64,000 nt of DNA from Microcaldota archaeon (GTDB taxonomy: Archaea > Micrarchaeota > Micrarchaeia > Norongarragalinales > SBBD01): contig JAHJQN010000002.1 in NCBI GenBank assembly GCA_018819225.1, forward strand, positions 1-64,000, given 5' to 3'. The notes under the pieces are model-generated. The model was not told the origin of the DNA and made no database searches. It saw only the letters and a program-made list of their open reading frames with translations. Positions 7,916 to 16,917 of this stretch are shown piece by piece. Numbering within the stretch: position 1 is the stretch's first letter; each line of letters opens with the position of its first letter. The position numbers were made by a program, and so were the translations under genes.

Positions 7916-8635
7916 CTACTTTCTGCCGTATTTCACGAGAATGAATACGAGGACGAGGAGGAGCACGACGAGTAGGATGAGCGGGAAGAATTCCTGCACT
8001 TGTCGGAACGCATCCTCAAAGAATTCGTTGACCTCTTGGCTTAAGGGGATTTCCCGGGCGAACGATAGCTCCCATGCGCGCGCGATCGGGCCATTCCACT
8101 CCATGCGATTCCCTTCGTGGTTATCCGGAGTCGGCGCGACTAATAACAAATCCGCATCCCGCGGAATCTCCACCGTGAGTTTCATGTTGTTGCCGAGAAT
8201 GGTTTCCCCGGTTTTCGTCGTATCAAACGCCAAGGCTTTGGGATTCAAGCTGTAGATCGTCCGACGGCTGCCTTCCGGTTTCGTGTCGAATAGGGGGGTT
8301 TGCACGAAATAGTCGATGATGACCGTACCTGCGGAAAAGCTGACGGCAAACTCTTTTTTCGCCGTAATGCGCGTATTGGCAATGCCTCCCCGCATGTGGA
8401 ATTTGATCTTCGGCGAAAATTTTTGCCATTCCAGGATCGTGCTTTCCCCCAGATTCAGCTTGTATTCGAATTCCTGGCGCTCTTCATTGTTCTCAAACAA
8501 GAACACGGTTTTTTCGGTGACGTGTGCGGTTCCATCGGGCTGTACTTGTATCACGGCCTCGTACGAATAGTCGCTATACGCCTGCGTTACCGTAAGCCAT
8601 ACCGCCATTACCGCGATGAATGTCATGAGTTTCAT
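7916..8635 (-). CDS. Secreted protein with C-terminal membrane anchor
   Basis: 239 aa from ATG 8635. That start lies about 27 nt after TATA-like TTTAATAAAT (8657-8667), and a GGAAGG-type site precedes it; two more in-frame ATGs exist at 8641 and 8659. It has an N-terminal signal peptide (MKLMTFIAVMAVWLTVTQA), a beta-rich extracellular part of about 180 aa, and a C-terminal transmembrane helix (LILLVVLLLVLVFILV) with a short basic tail. Function unknown. Topology suggests a surface protein anchored at its C-terminus. It is divergent from the pilin-like pair that begins at 8704. Confidence 0.75.
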   Translation of the reverse strand: MKLMTFIAVMAVWLTVTQAYSDYSYEAVIQVQPDGTAHVTEKTVFLFENNEERQEFEYKLNLGESTILEWQKFSPKIKFHMRGGIANTRITAKKEFAVSFSAGTVIIDYFVQTPLFDTKPEGSRRTIYSLNPKALAFDTTKTGETILGNNMKLTVEIPRDADLLLVAPTPDNHEGNRMEWNGPIARAWELSFAREIPLSQEVNEFFEDAFRQVQEFFPLILLVVLLLVLVFILVKYGRK

Positions 8636-8703
8636 ATGCATGCCCTTCCTTCCACGCATTTATTAAAGGTTGTTTTACTTTAAGAATTTGATGGAGGCGA
8701 ATC

Positions 8704-9318
8704 GTGATTCGCTTGAAAGGTTGGGCCTCCTTCCTGTTGCTCGTCGGTTTCTCGACCGTCCTGTTGTCCGCACTCGCTTTTCAATATCAATTGCAGCAGG
8801 ACCACGACGCGTTTCTGGAAACGCTGGCCGCTCAGCATCGTTTGCATTCCGTCGAGCTCGAGTTTAAACACGCCGTTCAATCCGCCTTTCATTCAACGCC
8901 TGGCGCGGATCGGGAAACGCGCATTAAGGCTGTGTCGTTAAAGCTGGTTCTCCTCGAATCATTTTTCGAGAACGCGCTTAACGATGACCAGATGGATGCC
9001 GATGTTTGGGCCGGTGCGGTTTCTGAGCGTGAATTGCGGGAACTGCCTCAACGAATGATTTCCGAGAAGCAAGCTCTTGCGTGTTCCACCTGCCGCGATT
9101 GGTTTCTTCCTACGGTGGATTCCCGGGAGGAGCCATCGTTTTACGTTCAAGGCTTTCTGGATGTGGAAAACAATGCGGTTCGCGTTTCCAGGGGCGGCGC
9201 GTCGTTTATTCCTGAACTCTACGGCCCGTCCTTTACATCCGACGCGTACGCACTAGGCCTTTCCATTTATTTCCACGGACACGCGGCCGTGTTCTTAGCG
9301 CCAGAGGGCTTTTCATGA
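8704..9318 (+). CDS. Membrane-anchored protein paired with a pilin-like gene
   Basis: 204 aa. Start GTG 8704 is supported by GGAGGCGA ending 5 nt before it; an ATG at 8691 belongs to another frame. An N-terminal hydrophobic helix (residues about 7-27) is followed by a soluble domain outside the membrane containing one CSTC motif. Family not recognised. Its last four bases overlap the start of the downstream class III signal protein (ATGA), so the two are translationally coupled. Probably a pilus or surface-structure component, by context only. Confidence 0.75.
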   Translation: MIRLKGWASFLLLVGFSTVLLSALAFQYQLQQDHDAFLETLAAQHRLHSVELEFKHAVQSAFHSTPGADRETRIKAVSLKLVLLESFFENALNDDQMDADVWAGAVSERELRELPQRMISEKQALACSTCRDWFLPTVDSREEPSFYVQGFLDVENNAVRVSRGGASFIPELYGPSFTSDAYALGLSIYFHGHAAVFLAPEGFS

Positions 9319-9587
9319 GGACACGCGGCCAACTCTCATTAGAGCTTTTACTGCTCCTATCCGTTTATTTCGCATTCATTCTGGTTTTCATTCAATTCAC
9401 GGATTCATTGATCGAATCCAGTAACGGGAAAACGGGCGATCTGTTAGTGCAAACGCACTCGAGGCAGCGCTGTTGGCTTTCCGCCGACTTTTCCGCTCGT
9501 TTTTCTCATGCCCGCTTTCTCGCTCCCTTCATGCAAGGAATGCCTCGTGATTGTACGGTCAATCGCTCTTCATTTTACTGGCGCTAG
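9315..9587 (+). CDS. Class III signal (archaeal pilin-like) protein
   Basis: 90 aa. The N-terminus RGQLSLELLLLLSVYF fits the class III signal pattern QxSxExxxL, cleaved by prepilin-peptidase-type enzymes, followed by a long hydrophobic helix that packs into a pilus core. The C-terminal part is short and Cys/Arg-rich. It overlaps the upstream gene by 4 nt. Its TAG stop shares the palindrome CTAG (9584-9587) with the stop of the convergent helicase gene. Probably a minor pilin. Confidence 0.8.
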   Translation: MRTRGQLSLELLLLLSVYFAFILVFIQFTDSLIESSNGKTGDLLVQTHSRQRCWLSADFSARFSHARFLAPFMQGMPRDCTVNRSSFYWR

Positions 9588-11398
9588 ACGATCTCGTTTC
9601 CCAGAAACGCTTGCACGTGCTTCCATGGTTCGCGCGTCCGTATGGCCTCGAATCCATTCGGGAAACACTTTCGATAATTTTTCCACAGGTACCGCTCATC
9701 CAAGAACACGACGACGCATTGGTCGGATTCACTGCGAATGCCTCTCCCGCTGGCTTGCAGCGCCTTGTTGACCGCCGGGTACAAGTACCCGTAATCCCAT
9801 CCTCGTTCAAACTGATTTTCGAAGTACGCAATTAACGCTTCCTGCTCCAAATTCATTTCCGCTAACGGAATGCCGACCACGACAATGCATTTGATTTGTT
9901 GCCGGTCATAATCCACGCCTTCGGCCAGTGAGCCTCCCGCTACCGCGCACAGCACGCCCTGCCCTTTCTCGAACTGAAGCAACAACCTGTTCTGTTGCGC
10001 GGATCCCATGCACTCCTCTTGCTGCACGAGATTCGCCGTATTCAATCGCTTCGTAATCGCGGCCTGCACTTGAAACGACGGGAAGAACAAGGCGGTTTTT
10101 CCTCCGGCGGCATCGATGATTTGCTGTATCTTATACGCCATGGCATCGAACGCCTCCTTCGTTCTCCTCGAATATCGCGTGCTCGTCCCATCCACGAACA
10201 CGTTCAATTGATTTTCGGGCGGAAACGAGCTACGGTATTCTTTGAGAAGGGTTCGTTCTCCATCGAATCCCAGCACCGTTCGATGCATTTCCAGGGGCAA
10301 CAAGGTCCCGCTCATCGCAATGCAGGAGGACGCTTCATTGACAATGGACGTGAACTTTCGCACGTCTAAACTCTTGACCATTAGCCCTTTCTCGTTGTGC
10401 ACGAGGCGCGCATAGGATTCCTTGTCTCCTTGAAGCCAGATTTCCAGAAAGCGCGCCATGCCTCCGCTGACGCTGCGTTTCGCATCCCCGAATTTGGTCA
10501 AATATTCGTCCGCGTTCTTTTCCAGTTCTTCTTGAAGGGTTAACGGCGCGTCCACGATCGCGAACAACTCCTCTTTTTCAAGAACGGTTTCCTTTTGGTT
10601 CCCGAGTTTTTCTCGTGCGAACGCCTGCAAATCAAAGTCGATGCCTTCCAGTTTTTCCGCGAGGTCATGCGCCCCTGTTTTACGCGCTTCCTCTCTTGCT
10701 TTCCGCAGCGACGGCAATCCCATGGACGCGCTCATCGCACTGCGTATCCTCTCGAACACGTTGTGGGCTTCATCCACGATGAGGATACTGGTTTCCAGGT
10801 TCTTGCGCAACCGGTGCAGGAACGGTTTTCGAAAATACGGAAGGAACACGTGATTGTAATCGGCGATCACGAGCCGGCTTTCTCGTGCCAGATCCAGCGC
10901 GAGTTCGTACGGACAACACGCCTGTACCCGACCCTCTTCCTTCAGCTGAAGGTGCGCGAAACTCTGGTCTTTCAATGAGTTGACCGCCTCCTTTCTTCGG
11001 TGCGTGTACGTTTCGTAAAACAAACACGCCTCGTTCTTCCGCAACCGTTCGCACGCCCGGTGAAACTCGTCGCTTCGATACGCCGTTGGCTCTAAACATA
11101 CGCGTCGCTTGCCCACGAAATCGATTGCAGTAATGGGTTCCTGGTACTTTCTTCGAATTCCTTTGGCGACTTCCAGAGCAATCGCATGCTGTGAAATCTT
11201 AGGCGTCAGAAAGAACACGGACCGGTCTTCCTGCAGCGCGTAGGTGAGCGCCGCCGATAACGCCGCATCGGTTTTACCATTTCCCGTTGGCACGTGCGCC
11301 ATCACGTGCTTTTTTTCATTCAATGCTTTCCAACAATCCGCCGCAAACGGTTTTTGTTCTCGGCGAAACTTGGCATGTCGAAACAATAAATCCGTCAT
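9584..11398 (-). CDS. XPD/Rad3-family DNA helicase
   Basis: 604 aa. Superfamily 2 helicase acting 5'-3' on DNA, with an iron-sulphur domain. Walker A VPTGNGKTD is at residues 36-44 and the DEAH box at 209-212. Candidate 4Fe-4S cysteines are C101, C116, C125 and C161 or C162. C-terminal motifs V and VI are present (GGSLAEGVDY; QASGRGIRSESD). Length is typical of archaeal XPD. The role is probably nucleotide excision repair or general genome maintenance. Its stop codon overlaps that of the convergent pilin-like gene. Confidence 0.92.
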   Translation of the reverse strand: MTDLLFRHAKFRREQKPFAADCWKALNEKKHVMAHVPTGNGKTDAALSAALTYALQEDRSVFFLTPKISQHAIALEVAKGIRRKYQEPITAIDFVGKRRVCLEPTAYRSDEFHRACERLRKNEACLFYETYTHRRKEAVNSLKDQSFAHLQLKEEGRVQACCPYELALDLARESRLVIADYNHVFLPYFRKPFLHRLRKNLETSILIVDEAHNVFERIRSAMSASMGLPSLRKAREEARKTGAHDLAEKLEGIDFDLQAFAREKLGNQKETVLEKEELFAIVDAPLTLQEELEKNADEYLTKFGDAKRSVSGGMARFLEIWLQGDKESYARLVHNEKGLMVKSLDVRKFTSIVNEASSCIAMSGTLLPLEMHRTVLGFDGERTLLKEYRSSFPPENQLNVFVDGTSTRYSRRTKEAFDAMAYKIQQIIDAAGGKTALFFPSFQVQAAITKRLNTANLVQQEECMGSAQQNRLLLQFEKGQGVLCAVAGGSLAEGVDYDRQQIKCIVVVGIPLAEMNLEQEALIAYFENQFERGWDYGYLYPAVNKALQASGRGIRSESDQCVVVFLDERYLWKNYRKCFPNGFEAIRTREPWKHVQAFLGNEIV

Positions 11399-11453
11399 AG
11401 CGCTACCATTCGCGATGCAGGTTTAAAAGCAAGTGGCAGATCGCTTCCGGTGA

Positions 11454-11777
11454 CTAGCGGTTATACCACCAGAACACGATCAGCAGCACTTCCAGTACGA
11501 CGAACCAAGAGAAACTAAATATCGTGAGCACGGCGAGCAGCAGCAATAGCGCGGTGCCGCCCAAAAAGAACGTCAAAGGATCCGTTCCCAGAATGGTTTT
11601 AGATTGATACGCCACCGGTCCCTGTCCCGGCGCCGCTCCTCCGGGCGCCAACGGCGTCACGTCCCCTGACTGTGGGTCCACGCGTACTGCGAAACCACAG
11701 CTCTTGCAGTAGACCACGGAATTCGCGGCATCCACGTCTAAATTGGGGTTCCCGCACTGCGGGCACGATACATCCAT
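11454..11777 (-). CDS. Zinc-ribbon membrane protein
   Basis: 107 aa. The N-terminal zinc ribbon has CPQC at residues 5-8 and CKSC about 20 residues later, resembling TFIIB-type ribbons. A Gly/Pro-rich linker and two predicted membrane helices follow (LTFFLGGTALLLLLAVLTIF and WFVVLEVLLIVFWWY), ending WYNR. Function unknown. The ribbon would face the cytoplasm if the N-terminus is inside. Confidence 0.75.
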   Translation of the reverse strand: MDVSCPQCGNPNLDVDAANSVVYCKSCGFAVRVDPQSGDVTPLAPGGAAPGQGPVAYQSKTILGTDPLTFFLGGTALLLLLAVLTIFSFSWFVVLEVLLIVFWWYNR

Positions 11778-11819
11778 TCCACTCGCAGCTATTACGTTCC
11801 CTCTTTTATAAGTCTTTTC

Positions 11820-12617
11820 CTACGCGATGCTATTATCCGCGCACTCGTAGTCCGCACGTACTTCTTCAGGAGTCAGAGCCCGGTCATAAATGACGACTTG
11901 ATCGATGGCCCCTCCGTGATAACTCCCCATTGGCTTCCCCAAGATTTGAAGATTTCCGCTATCGTATGTTAAGCTTCCCGAAGCCGCCAGCGGCCCGCCA
12001 TCCACTTCCCCATTCACGTACAACGTAATCGCATTATCCTTATCGTACACGCAAGCGACGTGGTACCATTGTCCGGGAACGGCTACACTGCCTCCGTTAA
12101 GACTGCTTGGAACGACGCCGGTCATGGCACAACGAAACGAGTTGACAAAACTTTGAAGGATGCGGTAACCGTTCGCGCCTTTGTTGATGAATGGCTTCAG
12201 TCCTGCGGTTGTTGATCCCTGCACCCATGCGGAAACCGTTATGGAATTCGGCGTGTAACGGGGATGATCCGAGATGGCGACCCTGTCCCCTGTCGCTACT
12301 CCGGCAACGGCTCCATGAAGTCGCCCGTCCACCCATTGGATATTTCCTTGAAGTGTTCCTGAATTTCCAATCCCGCTATCATCCCTCGCCCACATTCCGG
12401 CTCCATCATCCAATCTCCAGAAACCAGCCACCTCATGCGGTTTTTTTATGTAGGTGGGAAGGCACACGAGTTGACCGATAACCGCAGAATTATTGGTGAG
12501 TTGTGATGATGCCGTTGGTAAAATGCTCGAGCGCAGAATGATGGTGATTAATACGACGATCAACAGCACGCCTCCAATCAATATAATATACTCGAACGCT
12601 CCTTGTCCGCGCTTCAT
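11820..12617 (-). CDS. Pilin-like surface protein with LamG/concanavalin-like domain
   Basis: 265 aa from ATG 12617; an upstream ATG at 12674 would add 19 aa. The shorter start is preferred because TATA-like TTTAAAAA (12639-12646) lies 22-29 nt before it, and because it places the class III signal KRGQGAFEYIILIGGVLLIV at the very N-terminus. The mature protein is a LamG-type jelly-roll domain (GFWRLDDGAGMWARDDSG near its start, then the typical GQWYHVACVYD and ITLYVNGEVDG). This is a common design in archaeal surface adhesins that bind glycans. It lies divergent to SOD. Confidence 0.82.
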   Translation of the reverse strand: MKRGQGAFEYIILIGGVLLIVVLITIILRSSILPTASSQLTNNSAVIGQLVCLPTYIKKPHEVAGFWRLDDGAGMWARDDSGIGNSGTLQGNIQWVDGRLHGAVAGVATGDRVAISDHPRYTPNSITVSAWVQGSTTAGLKPFINKGANGYRILQSFVNSFRCAMTGVVPSSLNGGSVAVPGQWYHVACVYDKDNAITLYVNGEVDGGPLAASGSLTYDSGNLQILGKPMGSYHGGAIDQVVIYDRALTPEEVRADYECADNSIA

Positions 12618-12745
12618 GAACTTTAAATTATTCCTTCGTTTAAAAAGTGTATCTTGCATTCCATGCGAGTTCAACCCATTCTTTTTATACCCTCAAACAT
12701 ATCGTTTACTTGGAATAGCCGTTTCTCATTTGAGGTGAGCGTCTC

Positions 12746-13363
12746 ATGCGCGATAAAGGATCTAAAGAACACGCCGTTAAGGCAATGAAGTATACCGAAC
12801 TTGAAGGGTTTACGGAAAAACAATTGCAGCAGCATCATGGCGTGCTCTATACGGGATACGTGAAAAAACTGAATCAGATCGAGCCCGATCTTGAAAAAGC
12901 GGATCGTTCGAAAGCGAACGCCACGTTCAGCGAAATCGGGGAGCTCAAGCGCCAGCAGGTGTTTGCCACGAACGCCATCAAACTCCACGAAGGCTATTTC
13001 GATAACTTGGGCGGCGACGGAAAACCATCCGGAGCACTGTTGGATCTCATTATACGGGATTTCGGGAGCATCGAAAAATGGGAAGAGGATTTGGTGGCTG
13101 CCGGAATCGCCTCGCGGGGATGGGTGGTTCTCGCGTACGATTGGGACGATCGAAAACTTCACCACTATTCATCCGATTACCATTCGCAAGGGGTTTGGAA
13201 TTGCACGGCTCTGTTGGTACTCGATGTCTACGAGCACGCGTACTTCATTGATTTTGCCACGGCTCGGAAAAACTACATTGAAACGTTCTTGAAAAACGTG
13301 GACTGGACGTTTTTGGGCGAACGCGTGAAACAATTGCGCATTCTCGAGCACCGCAACGGCTGA
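12746..13363 (+). CDS. sod: Iron/manganese superoxide dismutase
   Basis: 205 aa. Converts superoxide to oxygen and peroxide. Metal ligands can be placed by alignment from memory: H30, H81, D160 and H164 (DVYEHAYF, where most enzymes have DxWEHAYY). The gateway tyrosine is Y38. The Trp-to-Tyr change and loss of the second-shell histidines after H31 make it a divergent member, so Fe or Mn use cannot be told. GAGGTGAG sits just before ATG 12746. Oxidative-stress defence fits with the dehydrogenase complexes encoded downstream. Confidence 0.88.
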   Translation: MRDKGSKEHAVKAMKYTELEGFTEKQLQQHHGVLYTGYVKKLNQIEPDLEKADRSKANATFSEIGELKRQQVFATNAIKLHEGYFDNLGGDGKPSGALLDLIIRDFGSIEKWEEDLVAAGIASRGWVVLAYDWDDRKLHHYSSDYHSQGVWNCTALLVLDVYEHAYFIDFATARKNYIETFLKNVDWTFLGERVKQLRILEHRNG

Positions 13364-13400
13364 ACACAACGCATTTATTTAACGCCCGGTTCCTTTCTTC

Positions 13401-15881
13401 ATGAACGGGCGAATCTTCGGTCTCTTCTTCGTTCTATTGCTTGGCGTCGGTGCGGCATTTGATCATTATCCTTGGATTCATACCGCGCTATATCAATTGG
13501 ATAACAGTTGGACGAATTCCGAACAAGATTTTGTTGCGGATCATTATGATGTTGTTGGCGGGTCCCTACATAACGTGATCCAGCGCATCCATTCCCGCAA
13601 CCCCGTCATCCTCATGTTCCAATTCATATCCCCCGGATACTTAACCGACTACTATATCGATCGCATGCACGCCTTTCTTCAACAATCCCATGATTACACG
13701 ACGCAAGAAATCGAGGAAGCCTATCTTCACTATGAATGTGATTGGACGATATCCGGTCAATATTTTCCGGGATGCAATGTCTTGAATCCCGCCATGGGTA
13801 CGTGTACCCAACAAGCGTCCGCATACTGTCAAAGCAAGGGCTTGCTTTCCAATGCCCTGCAAATCAGCCAATCGCGCATGCCAGACACCTGGCGGTTTCC
13901 CAACTTTCAAACGAACTGGCGGGTTCCTCATTTCAACAATCGCGTCTTACGTGATTTCAGCGTATGGCGTATTCAGGAAGTGTTATCGTATTACCCGTCG
14001 GACTACCCTCCCGATGGACTCTTCTGGGACAACATCATTTCCAGCCTTGGCACCGTTGACAAAATTGAGTACTCGATTGAATACACGGGCGTTCCCTACG
14101 ATTTGAATCTTCAACACCCCCGAGATGTGGACTATCACGCGTTTTACAACCTCATCAAAAACCAGGTTGAGCAAGCACAAGGTCGCACCTATCGTTGGCT
14201 TGGCAATGTCAACAACATGTTTTATATTCGGGCGACCGGACCGTGGACGGAATGGGCGCTACAGAATTTGGAATACCTCTCCGTAGAAAGTTGGGTGAAC
14301 CCCATCAACACGCAACAAGGCGAGTACGCGATGCCGTCGTGGATAGTGGATTGCAGTGACATGAAAGAAATTTGGGATTATACCGTGAATCGAGGCCGCT
14401 TCGTTCACGTCGATACGTATAATTTTGACGTCAACGGAGAAAATCCGGACATGCGCACCCGCGTGTTTTCCATAGGGAAATATTATCTCGCCAAAAATCC
14501 GAAACTATTCTATGGGACATCCGAAGCCGCCACATGGGACTCGGATCACAGCGTCCCCGAATATTATTGGAATCCCATGGCAGAAATTAATATTGGTATG
14601 CCCAAAACAAATCCGTCGGGCGTTGTTGATTTTTTGGGGCAACCAAATACCAACCGATTTTTCGACTGGAACCACCCATCTACGACGCTTTCTTGCTCGT
14701 ATTATGACGCCTCGAATGTCGTCATGGCCCGCCATTATGACAACGGGTTAGTGCTTGTGCGATGGAAAGGCAATCGATGCTCGAATCCTGGATCCGAATG
14801 CAATTCCTATATCGAAGCCCGGCCTTATGCGCTGGCTAATATCCATAATCCGTCCGGCGAATACTATCCAATCCTTTTCGATGGCTCCCTATCGTCTGAA
14901 CCCATTACGGAAGTCACGCTGCTCACCAATGAAGCCACACTATTGTTAAACGCGTGCGATGAAGGCAAAGCCCTTCCAGGTGTTACTTGCGGTTGCGGCG
15001 GTGAAGTGGTCAATGAGAATGACTGGTGCTGTAACGGAGCCAAAACATTTGTTTGTACAGACGATATTCAATGTGCGATCCAAGGGCCTGAATACCTTTG
15101 TGATAACCCCGGTACGTGTGAAGCCGAATGCGTGGATGGCACACCGACCGAGTCTCCGACGCCGACTCCTTGCGCGAATTATGGGGGAAACTGCTTGCCG
15201 GAATGTGACGGATTAGATGATTGCCGTTTAGAGGAAGACGGGTATTGTGAAACCGGTGCGTGCTGCATTGGCACGTGCACCGAACCCTCCTCTTCTCCAA
15301 CCGCGTCCGATTCACCGACTCCTTCGCCTTCCATTGACCCTAGTCTTCCTCCCGACGGAAACGGAGGCAACGGCAATGGCTATTATCCCACCCTGACTCC
15401 CACGCCTACTTCCCCCCCTTCAACGCCCTCCGTCATTTCGTCTCCAACTCCCGAATGGCGGGAAATGGACGCCGACGTGCAAAATCAACTACGGGAAGTG
15501 CATGATTCCGGCGAGGACACGATGGAAGTCGAGCGCATGATGGAAGAGGCCTTGAAACTGAAGGACGCGGGCCGCGAGGAAGAAGCGATTTCGCTGATGG
15601 AAAAGGCGCGTGGCCGCTTGCAGGATGTATTAAAACGCGTGCGTTCCTCGCGAGCCGCGTTCAACTGGCAGTACGCGCTCGCCGGAATCATTCTCATCGT
15701 GTTGCTATCCATCTACTACGCTTCCTCTCTCCGAAAGAAGCCGCCTCAAGCGCCGCTTTCCATTCCGCCTGACGAACAGGAACTCGCCGAACGAGGATCC
15801 CGAATAGCTCCCGAGATTCCTTCATTGCCTGAAAATCCTTCGGATATAAATACTTCAACCGGTTGGAACGAATCGAGTTAA
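13401..15881 (+). CDS. Secreted, membrane-anchored glycoside-hydrolase-like protein
   Basis: 826 aa. An N-terminal signal peptide (residues 1-19) leads a roughly 490-aa domain resembling the hypothetical glycosyl hydrolase family 15 fold (TIM barrel); DGLFWDN (D205, D210) is the likely acidic site at a strand end. A Cys-rich segment follows (residues about 525-640) with dozens of half-cystines, then Pro/Ser/Thr linkers, a charged coiled coil (residues about 690-750), one membrane helix (WQYALAGIILIVLLSIYY) and a short inside tail. It would act outside the cell on a polysaccharide. The substrate is unknown. TATA-like TTTATTTAA (13374-13382) precedes ATG 13401 at leaderless spacing. Confidence 0.75.
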   Translation: MNGRIFGLFFVLLLGVGAAFDHYPWIHTALYQLDNSWTNSEQDFVADHYDVVGGSLHNVIQRIHSRNPVILMFQFISPGYLTDYYIDRMHAFLQQSHDYTTQEIEEAYLHYECDWTISGQYFPGCNVLNPAMGTCTQQASAYCQSKGLLSNALQISQSRMPDTWRFPNFQTNWRVPHFNNRVLRDFSVWRIQEVLSYYPSDYPPDGLFWDNIISSLGTVDKIEYSIEYTGVPYDLNLQHPRDVDYHAFYNLIKNQVEQAQGRTYRWLGNVNNMFYIRATGPWTEWALQNLEYLSVESWVNPINTQQGEYAMPSWIVDCSDMKEIWDYTVNRGRFVHVDTYNFDVNGENPDMRTRVFSIGKYYLAKNPKLFYGTSEAATWDSDHSVPEYYWNPMAEINIGMPKTNPSGVVDFLGQPNTNRFFDWNHPSTTLSCSYYDASNVVMARHYDNGLVLVRWKGNRCSNPGSECNSYIEARPYALANIHNPSGEYYPILFDGSLSSEPITEVTLLTNEATLLLNACDEGKALPGVTCGCGGEVVNENDWCCNGAKTFVCTDDIQCAIQGPEYLCDNPGTCEAECVDGTPTESPTPTPCANYGGNCLPECDGLDDCRLEEDGYCETGACCIGTCTEPSSSPTASDSPTPSPSIDPSLPPDGNGGNGNGYYPTLTPTPTSPPSTPSVISSPTPEWREMDADVQNQLREVHDSGEDTMEVERMMEEALKLKDAGREEEAISLMEKARGRLQDVLKRVRSSRAAFNWQYALAGIILIVLLSIYYASSLRKKPPQAPLSIPPDEQELAERGSRIAPEIPSLPENPSDINTSTGWNESS

Positions 15882-15884
15882 GTC

Positions 15885-16616
15885 ATGCGCGTGGATTACC
15901 GCGGAATTCCGCATAAAAAACATGCCGAAGAACATTCGCGTATCGGTGAGGCGTTGCGTGACATCATTCTCGGCGGGCAAGACGGTCTCGTCAACATTCT
16001 CGGTTTAGTTCTTGGAGTCGCCAGCGCCACGATGGACACGGGCATCGTATTGGTAGCCGGTTTAGCGAGCTTGTTTGCTGAAAGCGTTTCCATGGCCGCT
16101 GTTGCGTATACGTCGGCTCGCGCAGAAATCGACTATTACTTCAAGGAACGCCACCGCGAAATGCGTGAAGTCGAAGAATTGCCTGAAGAAGAACGCGAAG
16201 AGATCCGCCGCATCTACCGCGCGAAAGGATTGAGCGGAAAACTTTTGGAGGACGTTGTGAACGTCATCACATCCGACCCAACGCGTTGGGTGGACGAGAT
16301 GATGACCGACGAATTGAATCTCGCACCCGTATCCCATCGCAACCCCGTCAAAGAAAGCATGGTCGTTGGATTCGCTTCCGTCGTCGGCTCGTTCATTCCA
16401 TTGATCGCCTTCTTTCTCATGCCCGTTTCCGAAGCCATTCCCGTCGCCGTGTTCATTTCCGTATTCGTATTATTCGTCGCCGGTGCGGTCAAAGCGAAGA
16501 TCACGGTCGGTACGTGGTGGAAATCCGGTTTGGAGATGGCTTTCGTCGGATTCGTGGCCGCACTGCTTGGCTATTGGATCGGCGCCATTCTCGGCAGCAC
16601 GCCCTTGTTCGGTTAA
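15885..16616 (+). CDS. VIT1/CCC1 family iron or manganese transporter
   Basis: 243 aa. Membrane transporter for Fe2+/Mn2+. Evidence: the N-terminal LGGQDGLVNILGLVLGVASA helix of the family, five likely membrane helices, and a long acidic cytoplasmic insert (residues about 85-150, rich in Glu and Arg) of the kind that binds metal in the vacuolar iron transporters. It starts 3 nt after the anchored hydrolase stop, so it is probably in the same transcript. Confidence 0.9.
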   Translation: MRVDYRGIPHKKHAEEHSRIGEALRDIILGGQDGLVNILGLVLGVASATMDTGIVLVAGLASLFAESVSMAAVAYTSARAEIDYYFKERHREMREVEELPEEEREEIRRIYRAKGLSGKLLEDVVNVITSDPTRWVDEMMTDELNLAPVSHRNPVKESMVVGFASVVGSFIPLIAFFLMPVSEAIPVAVFISVFVLFVAGAVKAKITVGTWWKSGLEMAFVGFVAALLGYWIGAILGSTPLFG

Positions 16617-16684
16617 ATCGTTCTTCACGGCCATAAACTCACTCTTTTTATAGATTGTCCGGCCGATACATTGTCTACTATTTG

Positions 16685-16909
16685 ATGTCTATGGCGAAGA
16701 AGGTTCCTTTCGTTGATCCGGAAACGTGTATTGGGTGTAGTGCGTGTTCGGCCGTTTGTCCCGACGTGTTCGAGATGCAAGAGGACGGGAAAAGCAAGGC
16801 CGTGAACGAGGCCAGTGATTCTGAAGAGAACATTCAAAACGCGATTGACACATGTCCCGTGCAAGCCATCCGCTGGAAGCAAAAGAACGAGCCAGCCGAG
16901 AAAGGCTAA
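16685..16909 (+). CDS. Ferredoxin, single [4Fe-4S] type
   Basis: 74 aa. ATG 16685 or 16691 is the likely start, because the TATA-like CTTTTTATAG (about 16641-16650) would set transcription near 16675; an in-frame ATG at 16655 lies too close. The motif CIGCSACSAVCPDVF followed by CPVQAI matches the monocluster ferredoxins of hyperthermophilic archaea and Thermotoga. The partner cysteine that forms the internal disulfide in the Pyrococcus protein is absent. It is a small electron carrier; its redox partner is unknown. Confidence 0.88.
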   Translation: MSMAKKVPFVDPETCIGCSACSAVCPDVFEMQEDGKSKAVNEASDSEENIQNAIDTCPVQAIRWKQKNEPAEKG

Positions 16910-16917
16910 TGACTTTT

